DNA of 7,466 nucleotides from Prevotellaceae bacterium (GCA_030536165.1 JAUNQM010000124.1:1-7466), one strand, 5' to 3'; counted from the first letter of the stretch, positions 1-6,493 are shown. Numbers and translations are program-made. The notes: a model not told the origin generated them from the letters alone.

Positions 1-16
1 AATGGTAAATGGTAAA
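1..16. repeat. Partial heptamer tandem repeat at window edge
   Basis: The heptamer AATGGTA occurs twice in tandem (1-7 and 8-14), and the mltG stop codon follows directly. The array may continue beyond the left edge of the window. Short tandem repeats of this kind occur in Bacteroidales intergenic DNA, but two copies are too few to be sure this is a real array. GGTAA-A-TTACC (11-21) also forms a tiny palindrome around the stop codon. Confidence 0.35.
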
Positions 17-1021
17 TTACCTGATTCCTCTTGCATTGAGGGCTGCGGCATAACGATGCGCGTTAGCTAAGTGCTCGGCACTGGTGACAGCGAAATTGTG
101 GTAGCCAGAGAAATCTTCCTTCGCACACATATAGATATAGTTGTGATGCTCATAGTTCAGCACCGCGTCAATGCTTTCCTGCGATGGGACACGGATAGGT
201 CCAGGTGGCAGACCTGCATACATATAGGTGTTGTAAGGGCTGTCGGTGGTGAGCATTGAGTTGAGGATGCGGCGTATTCCGAAGTCCTGCATGGCAAACT
301 TGACCGTAGGGTCGGCTTGCAGTTTCATGCCCTTGAGGTATCTGTTGTAGTAGAGCCCTGCTATTGTAGGCTTCTCGTCGGTCTTGTTTGTTTCTTCGTC
401 AACGATGCTGGCAATAGTTGCCACCTGTGTCTGTGTCAGTCCCATAGCCTTTGCCTTTGCCTGTCTTTCCGATGTCCAGAAGCGGTCGTACTCCTGTCGA
501 ATGCGTTGCAGAAGCTTTTCAACAGACACGTTCCAATAAATATCATAGGTATTTGGTATGAACATTGACGGAATTGTCTCCTTCGTGAAGCCTAACGAAT
601 TAAGCACTGATGAGTCAGACAACGCTTCGGCAATCGCGATGCTATCGCACATCAGCGACTGCGAAAGGCGGGCAGCCATCTGTGGCATGGTGCGCACTGA
701 CGGCACGGTGAGCATAGTTGGCTCTTGCATACCACCACGCAACTTACGAAAGAGCTTGAAAGCACCTTCGTCGTTGATTTGGTAGCGACCACTCTTTATG
801 TGCTCTGGATAGGATGTGTGGCTTACGAGTGTCTTGAAAGCAGAGAATGGTATGGCGTTGGCTAGTGGCTGAAGTTTGCTATAGACAGTATCAATGTTGT
901 CGTTGTCATCAATATAGACATACTGCGGTTCATCGCTCGAATTGAACGAAGAAGAGAATCCATACAAGACAGCAGCGGCTGCACATGCCAAGCAGATAAG
1001 GATTGCAATTAGGTATTTCAT
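17..1021 (-). CDS. mltG: MltG/YceG-family endolytic murein transglycosylase
   Basis: A 334-residue inner-membrane protein that should cleave nascent glycan strands within the chain and so set where polymerisation by class A PBPs ends. Residues 3-21 form one hydrophobic N-terminal anchor, and the rest is predicted periplasmic. Family landmarks are IASIVDEET (203-211), which holds the catalytic-glutamate region, LQADPTVKFA (234-243), and the SPYNTY...GLPPGPI stretch (261-276). In E. coli the first motif reads ASIVEKET. Here the first acidic position is Asp208, while Glu209 and Glu210 are retained, so I cannot say by eye which residue is the catalytic acid. Length is normal for the family. It is the last gene of the run, starting 31 nt after the PBP stop with no promoter seen in the gap, so it is probably co-transcribed with that PBP. 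The ATG at 1021 is preceded by an A-rich leader without a Shine-Dalgarno sequence. Confidence 0.93.
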   Translation of the reverse strand: MKYLIAILICLACAAAAVLYGFSSSFNSSDEPQYVYIDDNDNIDTVYSKLQPLANAIPFSAFKTLVSHTSYPEHIKSGRYQINDEGAFKLFRKLRGGMQEPTMLTVPSVRTMPQMAARLSQSLMCDSIAIAEALSDSSVLNSLGFTKETIPSMFIPNTYDIYWNVSVEKLLQRIRQEYDRFWTSERQAKAKAMGLTQTQVATIASIVDEETNKTDEKPTIAGLYYNRYLKGMKLQADPTVKFAMQDFGIRRILNSMLTTDSPYNTYMYAGLPPGPIRVPSQESIDAVLNYEHHNYIYMCAKEDFSGYHNFAVTSAEHLANAHRYAAALNARGIR

Positions 1022-1052
1022 TGCTTATTGTGGTTATTGTATTCTTTGTTTT

Positions 1053-3356
1053 CTATAACATTTCATCATCCATTAAAAACGAATCAAGCAATAATTCGTC
1101 GTCTATGAGAGAGTCAACAAGAAGCGTATCTACTGGTTCATCGACAAACATCATGTCTTCCTCGCTCATCGGAGGGAAATGACCATGGTATTTGCCGAAA
1201 GCACCACTATGGAAAACGCGGCTGAGGAAGTCTGCGCATATAGGCAATGCCGTGCGTGCGCCTTGCCCTTGTCCGTTGCGGAAGTGGATGGAGCGATACT
1301 CCCCTCCTACCCATGCGCCGCAGACAAGGTTATGAGTGACACCCATAAACCATCCGTCGGAGTTGTTGTTTGTTGTTCCTGTCTTTCCACCGAAATCGGT
1401 GTCGCTTACATTACCTATATAATTAAGGAGTGAGTGCGATGTTCCGTTCGGATTCTGCACACCGCCCATCAGCATCTGCTGCATGAAACCTGCAGTTCGC
1501 TTTGGCAAAACCTGAGTCTTCTCGACTGGCGCGTCATAGATTACCTTTCCATCGGCATCCTCTATCCTTGTGACAAGTATCGGCGTAACCTTTGCGCCGC
1601 CGTTTGCTATGGCACTGTAGGCTCTTGCCATATCGATAAGTTTCACGTCGGATGCACCGAGGCAAAGCGATGGCGTCGCATTGAGTTTGGTTGTGATACC
1701 CATCTCGTGGGCTGTATGTGCGATGGATGAGACACCGACTTCCTGTCCGAGTTTCACTGCCACGGAGTTGATGCTTTGTGCAAACGCGTTCTTCAAAGTC
1801 ATACTGTCACCGCTGAAACTACCATTTGAATTTGATGGAGTCCAATAGCGAGAACCCCCATTTTCATCAACCCGTATTGTTACTGGCGAGTCTGTGCGTC
1901 GGTCGAGCGGAGTCAGTCCTTGATTGAATGCCTCTGTATAGACAAAGAGTTTGAACGTGGAACCTGGCTGACGCTCGGCTGTCACCTTATCGTACTGCCA
2001 TGACTTATAATCCACATCACCTACCCATGCCTTCACATAGCCATTGTTTGGGTCGATGGCAACGAAGCCACAATGCATGAAGCGGCACATGTAGTTGATG
2101 GAATCGACCAATGAAAGGTTTTTCATCACCTGACCATTATATGAGAACACCTTTGTCTGATGAGGTTTGTTGATGTAGTATTTCACCGAATCAGGATTGT
2201 CAGGGAAGATGCGCTCCAGTTCCTTATAGTAACTGGTCTTCTTCACGAGTTCATTGACGAGATTCGGCTGTTCCTTTGACCACGGTTGCGTATTGCCCCA
2301 ATGAGCATTGAAGTCTGCCTGCACGCGTCGCATGTTTTTCTGCACAGATTCCTCTGCAAACTTCTGCATGCGCGAGTCGAGTGTGGTGTATATCTTCAGC
2401 CCGTCTTCGTAAGGGTCAACGCCTGCCACTTCACACCACTCCTTGATGTCGTTTGCCACTGCATCGCGGAAATAATGGGCAAAGTTGTCGTTGCCTTCAT
2501 CTGGATGATAGTCAAGCGTAAGTGGAAGTTGCTTCATGGAATCACACTCCTCACGGCTGATGTAATCCATGTTACACATGTTGTCGAGCACTATGTTGCG
2601 ACGGTTGTGGCTGTTCTCTGGGTTCAGTACAGGATTGTAGAATGTCGTTGCCTTTAGTATTCCCACCAGCACTGCAGCTTCCTCGGCACGGAGTTCTTTC
2701 GGTGTCTTGTTGAAATACACCTTGCTCGCTGTGCCTATTCCGTATGTATTGCTGCCGAACTCAACCGTGTTGGCATACATATTGAGTATTTCGTTCTTGC
2801 TGTAGAACATCTCCAGCTTCACGGCTGAAATCCATTCCTTAGTCTTGATGATGAGCATGCGCAGCCCTGGCACTCGCCCTAAGAGACCAGTGGAATAGTT
2901 GGAGCGCACGCGATAGAGGTTCTTCGCCAACTGCTGCGTGATGGTCGATGCTCCACGCGGATGCCCATGCACAATCATATCCTTGAATGCTGCGCCAACG
3001 CCATAGAAGTCTATGCCATGATGCTCGTAGAATCGTTCATCCTCTGTGCTGACCAATGCCTGCCAGAACACAGGGTTGATGTCGCGGTACTTTATCGGCG
3101 TGCGGTTTTCATAGTAGAACTTGCCTATCATCACACCGTCCTCGCTGTAAATCTGCGATGCGTTGTTGCTGTGAGGATTCATTATAAGTTCGGTCGATGG
3201 TATCTTGCCAAACAGCCCGAACAGATTATAATTGACCGACAAGATAAACGCCACGATGGCGAGGAACGTGTATAGCAATATCTTCGCAGATAGAATAAGA
3301 CCTTTCACTTTCTTACTCTTTCCTTTATTTATATTGTCAGTCGATTGCTGTTTCAT
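1053..3356 (-). CDS. mrcA: Class A penicillin-binding protein (PBP1A-type)
   Basis: A 767-residue bifunctional peptidoglycan synthase that polymerises lipid II and crosslinks stem peptides in the periplasm. It has a basic cytoplasmic N-terminus (1-20) and one membrane segment (about 21-42). The glycosyltransferase family 51 domain (about 65-260) has EDERFYEHHGID (105-116, catalytic Glu105), GASTITQQLAKNLY (135-148) and a region around 171-201 ending in YANTVEFG. The transpeptidase domain (about 425-710) has the acyl-serine motif STFK (Ser466, Lys469), SIN (528-530) and KTG (658-660), so both active sites look intact. The C-terminus (731-767) is a striking acidic and leucine-rich tail with no Lys or Arg. 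The ATG at 3356 lies 4 nt after the miaA stop, and the AGGGAA there could act as a ribosome binding site. The symbol follows E. coli usage and is approximate, since orthology among class A PBPs is not resolved by eye. Confidence 0.93.
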   Translation of the reverse strand: MKQQSTDNINKGKSKKVKGLILSAKILLYTFLAIVAFILSVNYNLFGLFGKIPSTELIMNPHSNNASQIYSEDGVMIGKFYYENRTPIKYRDINPVFWQALVSTEDERFYEHHGIDFYGVGAAFKDMIVHGHPRGASTITQQLAKNLYRVRSNYSTGLLGRVPGLRMLIIKTKEWISAVKLEMFYSKNEILNMYANTVEFGSNTYGIGTASKVYFNKTPKELRAEEAAVLVGILKATTFYNPVLNPENSHNRRNIVLDNMCNMDYISREECDSMKQLPLTLDYHPDEGNDNFAHYFRDAVANDIKEWCEVAGVDPYEDGLKIYTTLDSRMQKFAEESVQKNMRRVQADFNAHWGNTQPWSKEQPNLVNELVKKTSYYKELERIFPDNPDSVKYYINKPHQTKVFSYNGQVMKNLSLVDSINYMCRFMHCGFVAIDPNNGYVKAWVGDVDYKSWQYDKVTAERQPGSTFKLFVYTEAFNQGLTPLDRRTDSPVTIRVDENGGSRYWTPSNSNGSFSGDSMTLKNAFAQSINSVAVKLGQEVGVSSIAHTAHEMGITTKLNATPSLCLGASDVKLIDMARAYSAIANGGAKVTPILVTRIEDADGKVIYDAPVEKTQVLPKRTAGFMQQMLMGGVQNPNGTSHSLLNYIGNVSDTDFGGKTGTTNNNSDGWFMGVTHNLVCGAWVGGEYRSIHFRNGQGQGARTALPICADFLSRVFHSGAFGKYHGHFPPMSEEDMMFVDEPVDTLLVDSLIDDELLLDSFLMDDEML

Positions 3357-3360
3357 TTCC

Positions 3361-4260
3361 CTAATTTAGTTTTTCATTGATAAACTCCATCACTCTTGCA
3401 CGGTCATTTGGATTAAACCAATGTATGTCTTCGTCGCGCTTGAACCATGTCAGTTGCTTCTTGCAATAGACTCGTGTGTTCTTTTGTATCCTGCTCACAG
3501 CCTCGTCGAGTGTCCACTTTCCGTCGAAGTAGTTGAACAGTTCCTTGTACCCGACTGTATTAAGAGAGTTAAGTCCACGCTTCGGATAGACGCTTCGTGC
3601 CTCCTCAATCATACCGTTGGAAATCATGTTGAGAGTGCGGAGGTTTATTCGCTCGAACAATTCTTCACGGTCTCGGTTCAGACCAATCTTCACTATACGG
3701 AATGGTCGTTGTTTCTTTTCCTGCCTCCGAAGTGAAGTATATGTCTGCCCCGTTATGCTGCATATCTCAAGCGCATGAATTATTCGCCGTGGATTCTTGC
3801 GGTCAACAATGCTGTAATACTCTGGGTCGCGCATCGCAAGTTCAGCAAGCAGAGGCTCAAGACCTTCCTTTTCATAGCGGCTGAGCAATGTAGTTCGCGT
3901 GGCATCATCAACGGTTGGTATCTCGTCGATGCCATTGCACACAGCATCAATATACATCATGCTTCCGCCAGACAGCAATGCCACATCGCTTTTCTCAAAT
4001 AGTTGCCCAAGCAATGTCATCACTTTTTCTTCGTAGAGCGATGCACTGAAGTAGTCTTCAAGTCCAAGTGTCCCTACGAAATAGTGAGGCACTTCTCTCA
4101 TCTGCCTTTGTGTAGGCGCTGCCGTACCGATAGGAAGTTCGCGGTATATCTGCCGTGAGTCTGCATTGATGACTGGTATGCAGTACCGCTTCGCCACCTC
4201 AATGCAAAGGTCTGTCTTCCCTACCCCAGTGGGTCCAAGTATGACAAGAAGAGTTTTCAT
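3361..4260 (-). CDS. miaA: tRNA dimethylallyltransferase MiaA
   Basis: A 299-residue cytoplasmic enzyme that transfers the dimethylallyl group of DMAPP to N6 of adenosine 37 in tRNAs reading codons that begin with U. This is the first step towards ms2i6A. The P-loop GPTGVGKT is at 9-16, the DSRQIYRELPIGTAAPT region at 34-50, the GGSMMY substrate-binding turn (GGTGLY in many relatives) at 98-103, NPRRIIHALE at 156-165, and TRVYCKKQLTWFKRD at 262-276 in the C-terminal tRNA-contacting part. Length is normal. Its ATG abuts the TAA of the ATP-binding protein gene with no gap (TAAATG), which suggests translational coupling. Some Bacteroides genomes carry two miaA copies, so a second copy elsewhere in this genome is possible. 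Confidence 0.96.
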   Translation of the reverse strand: MKTLLVILGPTGVGKTDLCIEVAKRYCIPVINADSRQIYRELPIGTAAPTQRQMREVPHYFVGTLGLEDYFSASLYEEKVMTLLGQLFEKSDVALLSGGSMMYIDAVCNGIDEIPTVDDATRTTLLSRYEKEGLEPLLAELAMRDPEYYSIVDRKNPRRIIHALEICSITGQTYTSLRRQEKKQRPFRIVKIGLNRDREELFERINLRTLNMISNGMIEEARSVYPKRGLNSLNTVGYKELFNYFDGKWTLDEAVSRIQKNTRVYCKKQLTWFKRDEDIHWFNPNDRARVMEFINEKLN

Positions 4261-5220
4261 TTACGTTGCAGGTGTAACATTGTATCTTCTCTGCAAAGCC
4301 ACAAGTATGCTTCGCTCTGCCATTGGAGAAAGACCTCGGAATACCGTGTAACGTTTTAATTCATCGAGAGGCATTTCTAATAAAAGCTTGGCAAGACACT
4401 CGTCGGCAAAGGAGTTTGAAACTACGTTGACATTTGTGAAGTCAAGGACAATCCTTGCTTCTCCATGAAGCATCGGACGGATTTTCTCACGTAGTTTTTT
4501 CCCCATATCACGTGTGCCGAAATCCTTACCGTAATCCTCAAATCTGAATGTATCTGTTTCCTTCCCGTCAAACCATAATGACTCAAGTCCGTCAGTATCA
4601 ATAAAAGCTTCGTTGTATTGTTCTTCTGCATCAGTGCGATGATTAACAACGTCATTCGGGTCTATATCTTTTGAAGTGCTTAGCTCCATATATATTATTG
4701 TCCCTTGCCAATAGTCGTCCTCTACAACTGAAGTATCATTGTCCTTGCTGACAAGCTTATGATTTCCGGAATGAAGAATAAAGTTCAGACCTATATTCTT
4801 CATCAGCCGTGATGTAGCGTAAAGTCCGAAGCCCATGCCCTTACCGTCTGTCACGCTGTCCTGCAGGCACATCTTCAGTGCGTCTGCCTCTCCCACATCT
4901 TTATACTGTTCGTTCTCGGCAAGCGACTGACGAATACCCATGCCATCATCGGCGACAAGAAGTCGTAGCGTTTCCTTCCCTGCATCAAAATAAGTTATTG
5001 CCGTGCCAAGAGGTTTGCCAGAATGGATGTGCACATTATCAAGTATTTCATAGAAGCAATAACTCAATGCCTGCAGCACACTTACTTCAATCTCAAAATG
5101 AGAAGTCAGCGCTGTAAAGACATGCTGATATACATCATTCAATGTATGAGCATCAAAGACATCAATAGTGACATCGTCTATTCCCTTGAAATATTGCTTT
5201 AGAAGGAATGATACATCCAT
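4261..5220 (-). CDS. GHKL ATP-binding protein with C-terminal STAS-like (DUF4325-like) domain
   Basis: A 319-residue protein without signal peptide or membrane segment, so cytoplasmic. The N-terminal half is a histidine-kinase-type ATPase fold: N box ExxDN (Glu58, Asp61, Asn62), G1 box DDGMG (Asp91, Gly93, Gly95) and G2 box GKGMGFGL (126-133). No histidine phosphoacceptor domain is present, so it is not a conventional sensor kinase. An acidic linker (about 180-230) leads to a C-terminal domain (about 232-310) with LDFTNVNVVSNSFADE (259-274), which resembles the STAS-like DUF4325 family. ATPase plus STAS recalls SpoIIAB/SpoIIAA partner switching, but joined in one chain; that link is inference. 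Hand-counted GC over nine sampled 60-nt lines is about 41%, against about 49% in sampled miaA lines. The start at 5220 is the only ATG after an in-frame TAG upstream. Function is unknown. Confidence 0.85.
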   Translation of the reverse strand: MDVSFLLKQYFKGIDDVTIDVFDAHTLNDVYQHVFTALTSHFEIEVSVLQALSYCFYEILDNVHIHSGKPLGTAITYFDAGKETLRLLVADDGMGIRQSLAENEQYKDVGEADALKMCLQDSVTDGKGMGFGLYATSRLMKNIGLNFILHSGNHKLVSKDNDTSVVEDDYWQGTIIYMELSTSKDIDPNDVVNHRTDAEEQYNEAFIDTDGLESLWFDGKETDTFRFEDYGKDFGTRDMGKKLREKIRPMLHGEARIVLDFTNVNVVSNSFADECLAKLLLEMPLDELKRYTVFRGLSPMAERSILVALQRRYNVTPAT

Positions 5221-5250
5221 AGTAATTCTTATGACTTTTGTCTAACTTAA

Positions 5251-5256
5251 TCCTCC
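5251..5256 (-). promoter_or_regulatory. Orphan Shine-Dalgarno-like GGAGGA
   Basis: In the 48-nt gap between lpxA and the ATP-binding protein gene, the minus strand carries GGAGGA, a textbook Shine-Dalgarno match. It sits 30 nt upstream of the only plausible ATG (5220), too far for normal use, and no ATG, GTG or TTG follows at the usual distance. It may be chance or a leftover of an earlier gene junction. Confidence 0.25.
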
Positions 5257-5268
5257 AACAACGATCTC

Positions 5269-6039
5269 CTATCTGATTATTCCGCGTTCTGAGTTGCGGA
5301 TGAAGTCGAAGATGTAGTTCACCTCATCGGATGGTGTAACTGTCAGTTTGGCCTCTTCAATGCCTTCTTTTAGGATGCCTTTCGAGTAGATGATGCGGTA
5401 TGTATCGTGAATACTTGTAATTTTTTCGCGGTCAAAACCACGGCGACGCAAGCCTACGAGATTAACTCCTGCATACTTAATTGGTTCCTTGCCGGCAATT
5501 ATGAACGGAGGTATATCCTGCGACGTGCGGCTTCCACCTTGTATCATAACGTAGCTGCCGATGTGGCAGAACTGATGAATGAGCACGTTTGCACTGACGA
5601 TTGCAAAGTCGTCAACGACAACCTCGCCAGCAAACTTCGTGCCGTTACCAACAATACAGCCATTGCCTATCACGCAGTCGTGAGCCACATGAACCGTTTC
5701 CATAAGAAGGTTATTGCTGCCCACAACGGTCTTGCCCTTCGATGCTGTGCCGCGGCTAATAGTCACGTTCTCGCGTATGCTGTTGTTGTCACCTATGATG
5801 CACACCGTGTCTTCGCCCTTGAACTTAAGGTCCTGAGGCTGTGTACTGATGCTTGCTCCTGGGAAGAATGTGTTTCCATTGCCGATGCGTGCACCATAGT
5901 GAATGGTCACACTATTCATCAACGTATTGTTCTCGCCAATCTCAACATTCTTGTCAATATAGCAGAAGGGACCGATTTTGCAACCGTCGCCTATCTTTGC
6001 TTCGGGATGGACAAACGCCATCGGACTGATTTCTGTCAT
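5269..6039 (-). CDS. lpxA: Acyl-ACP--UDP-N-acetylglucosamine O-acyltransferase LpxA
   Basis: The first enzyme of lipid A synthesis: it moves a 3-hydroxyacyl chain from ACP to the 3-OH of UDP-GlcNAc in the cytoplasm. The 256 residues match the usual length. The N-terminal two thirds is a left-handed beta helix of hexapeptide repeats (from AKIGDG near residue 14 to about 180), followed by a helical C-terminus. VAHDC places the catalytic base at His120 (E. coli His125) and HQFC gives His155 (E. coli His144). GVNLVGLRRRGF (191-202) is typical of the family. I chose the ATG at 6039 because MTEISPMAFVHPEAKIG is the normal LpxA beginning. The longer reading starting with TTG at 6108 runs through the promoter at 6079-6109 and adds 23 unlikely residues. 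Its product is the substrate of LpxC, encoded just upstream, but the lpxA gene has its own promoters. Confidence 0.96.
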   Translation of the reverse strand: MTEISPMAFVHPEAKIGDGCKIGPFCYIDKNVEIGENNTLMNSVTIHYGARIGNGNTFFPGASISTQPQDLKFKGEDTVCIIGDNNSIRENVTISRGTASKGKTVVGSNNLLMETVHVAHDCVIGNGCIVGNGTKFAGEVVVDDFAIVSANVLIHQFCHIGSYVMIQGGSRTSQDIPPFIIAGKEPIKYAGVNLVGLRRRGFDREKITSIHDTYRIIYSKGILKEGIEEAKLTVTPSDEVNYIFDFIRNSERGIIR

Positions 6040-6078
6040 TTTCTCTCTTGAAATTAAAAACTTGTTATATAAACGGTG

Positions 6079-6109
6079 CAAAGTTACGAATAAGTGAGCG
6101 AAAAACAAA
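6079..6109 (-). promoter_or_regulatory. Proximal lpxA promoter (Bacteroidota type)
   Basis: Read on the minus strand, TTTG (6109-6106) and TAACTTTG (6086-6079) are separated by exactly 19 nt. This matches the Bacteroidota primary sigma factor consensus TTTG-N19-21-TAnnTTTG. Transcription would start around 6070-6075 and leave a leader of roughly 30-35 nt before the lpxA ATG at 6039. It probably drives the whole lpxA-to-mltG run. Confidence 0.82.
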
Positions 6110-6151
6110 ATTTATTTTGGTTTTTCCGAGCGAGAGTAATTTCGGCGAAGC

Positions 6152-6182
6152 CAAAGTTAGTGCAAGTTGAGCGAAATACAAA
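6152..6182 (-). promoter_or_regulatory. Distal lpxA promoter, near-copy of the proximal one
   Basis: A second minus-strand TTTG (6182-6179), 19-nt spacer and TAACTTTG (6159-6152). It lies 73 nt upstream of the proximal promoter. The 33-nt blocks at 6079-6111 and 6152-6184 align without gaps at about 25 of 33 positions, including TGAGCGAAA (plus strand) inside the spacer. They therefore look like two copies of one promoter module, not independent matches. Confidence 0.7.
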
Positions 6183-6207
6183 ATAAAAAGCAAGTTTTTT
6201 ATTCTAC

Positions 6208-6363
6208 ATTATTGAGTTGAAGGCTATTTTAGCCCTCCACACCTAAGGTGTAAAAACTGTTACACCTTAGGTGTCACCACCCCTCACACCTGAGGTGTTA
6301 CTTAAGTCTCACCTTAGGTGTGAAGGGCAAAAATATGCCTTGAGAGCAACTACGCTCAATAAT
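6208..6363. repeat. Nested inverted-repeat element, about 156 bp, MITE-like or REP-like
   Basis: The outermost arms ATTATTGAG (6208-6216) and CTCAATAAT (6355-6363) are perfect 9-nt inverted repeats. Moving inward, AAGGC (6220-6224) matches GCCTT (6337-6341), and 6232-6250 pairs with 6310-6328 at 18 of 19 positions. Inside lie the ACACCTnAGGTGT palindromes. The right half carries about 11 extra bases between the outer blocks. No coding potential and no convincing target-site duplication were seen. It could be a non-autonomous mobile element, a dispersed palindromic repeat or a transcribed structured RNA; the sequence alone does not decide. Confidence 0.6.
6239..6321. repeat. Array of four ACACCTnAGGTGT palindromes
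   Basis: Copies are at 6239-6251 (centre A), 6262-6274 (centre T), 6286-6298 (centre G) and 6309-6321 (centre T, first base T instead of A). Start-to-start distances are 23, 24 and 23 bp. Copies 1 and 2 are exact reverse complements and, with two further A-T pairs, form a 15-bp stem with a 6-nt loop (6254-6259). Copies 3 and 4 form a second stem with flanking CCC/GGG (6280-6282 with 6325-6327). Copies 1 and 4 can also pair over 19 positions. Each copy is alternatively a good operator-like dyad for a dimeric DNA-binding protein. I do not recognise the motif as that of a named regulator. Confidence 0.8.
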
Positions 6364-6398
6364 CTATCGAATCTATAAAATCTATAGGGTCTATAAGA
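6363..6398. repeat. 9-bp tandem repeat TCTATAnnn, four copies
   Basis: TCTAT recurs at 6363, 6372, 6381 and 6390, giving the units TCTATCGAA, TCTATAAAA, TCTATAGGG and TCTATAAGA. The period is exactly 9 and the last three positions vary. The array begins right at the end of the inverted-repeat element and contains no coding sequence. The role is unknown. Unit length could vary by slippage between strains. Confidence 0.75.
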
Positions 6399-6439
6399 AA
6401 ATAAAACGTAAAAAGCAGTACTTTTTCACCAAAGAGGCT

Positions 6440-6471
6440 CATACGCGTGCGCACACGTGCGCATGCGCGTA
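6440..6471. other. 32-nt alternating purine/pyrimidine tract, Z-DNA candidate
   Basis: Every step from 6440 to 6471 alternates pyrimidine and purine, with mostly CG, GC, CA and TG steps. This is the composition that most readily adopts Z-DNA under negative supercoiling. It is embedded in AT-rich sequence on both sides. It also holds an inverted repeat, TGCGCA at 6448-6453 and 6458-6463 with a 4-nt spacer, flanked by ACGCG (6443-6447) and CGCGT (6466-6470), so a hairpin or cruciform is an alternative. Confidence 0.7.
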
Positions 6472-6493
6472 ATATAATAAGGTGTAATTACGT

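Noticed and set aside
5407..6051. 214-codon open frame on the plus strand
   Set aside because: It lies entirely opposite lpxA, whose catalytic motifs and repeats are clear. The antisense reading has no recognisable domain and is typical of a shadow of the coding strand.
6040..6078. Riboswitch or long structured leader for lpxA
   Set aside because: The leader from the proximal promoter is only about 30-35 nt and shows no conserved aptamer-like structure.
6040..6108. Upstream TTG start extending LpxA by 23 residues
   Set aside because: The added residues do not resemble LpxA and the start overlaps the -33 element of the proximal promoter.
6239..6398. CRISPR array
   Set aside because: Repeats are only 9-13 bp, the spacers are too short and not unique sequences of constant length, and no cas gene is nearby.
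6410..6426. AAAAAG/CTTTTT hairpin as a terminator
   Set aside because: The 6-bp stem has one G-C pair and no preceding gene ends there; the hairpin at 6494-6529 is far stronger and better placed.
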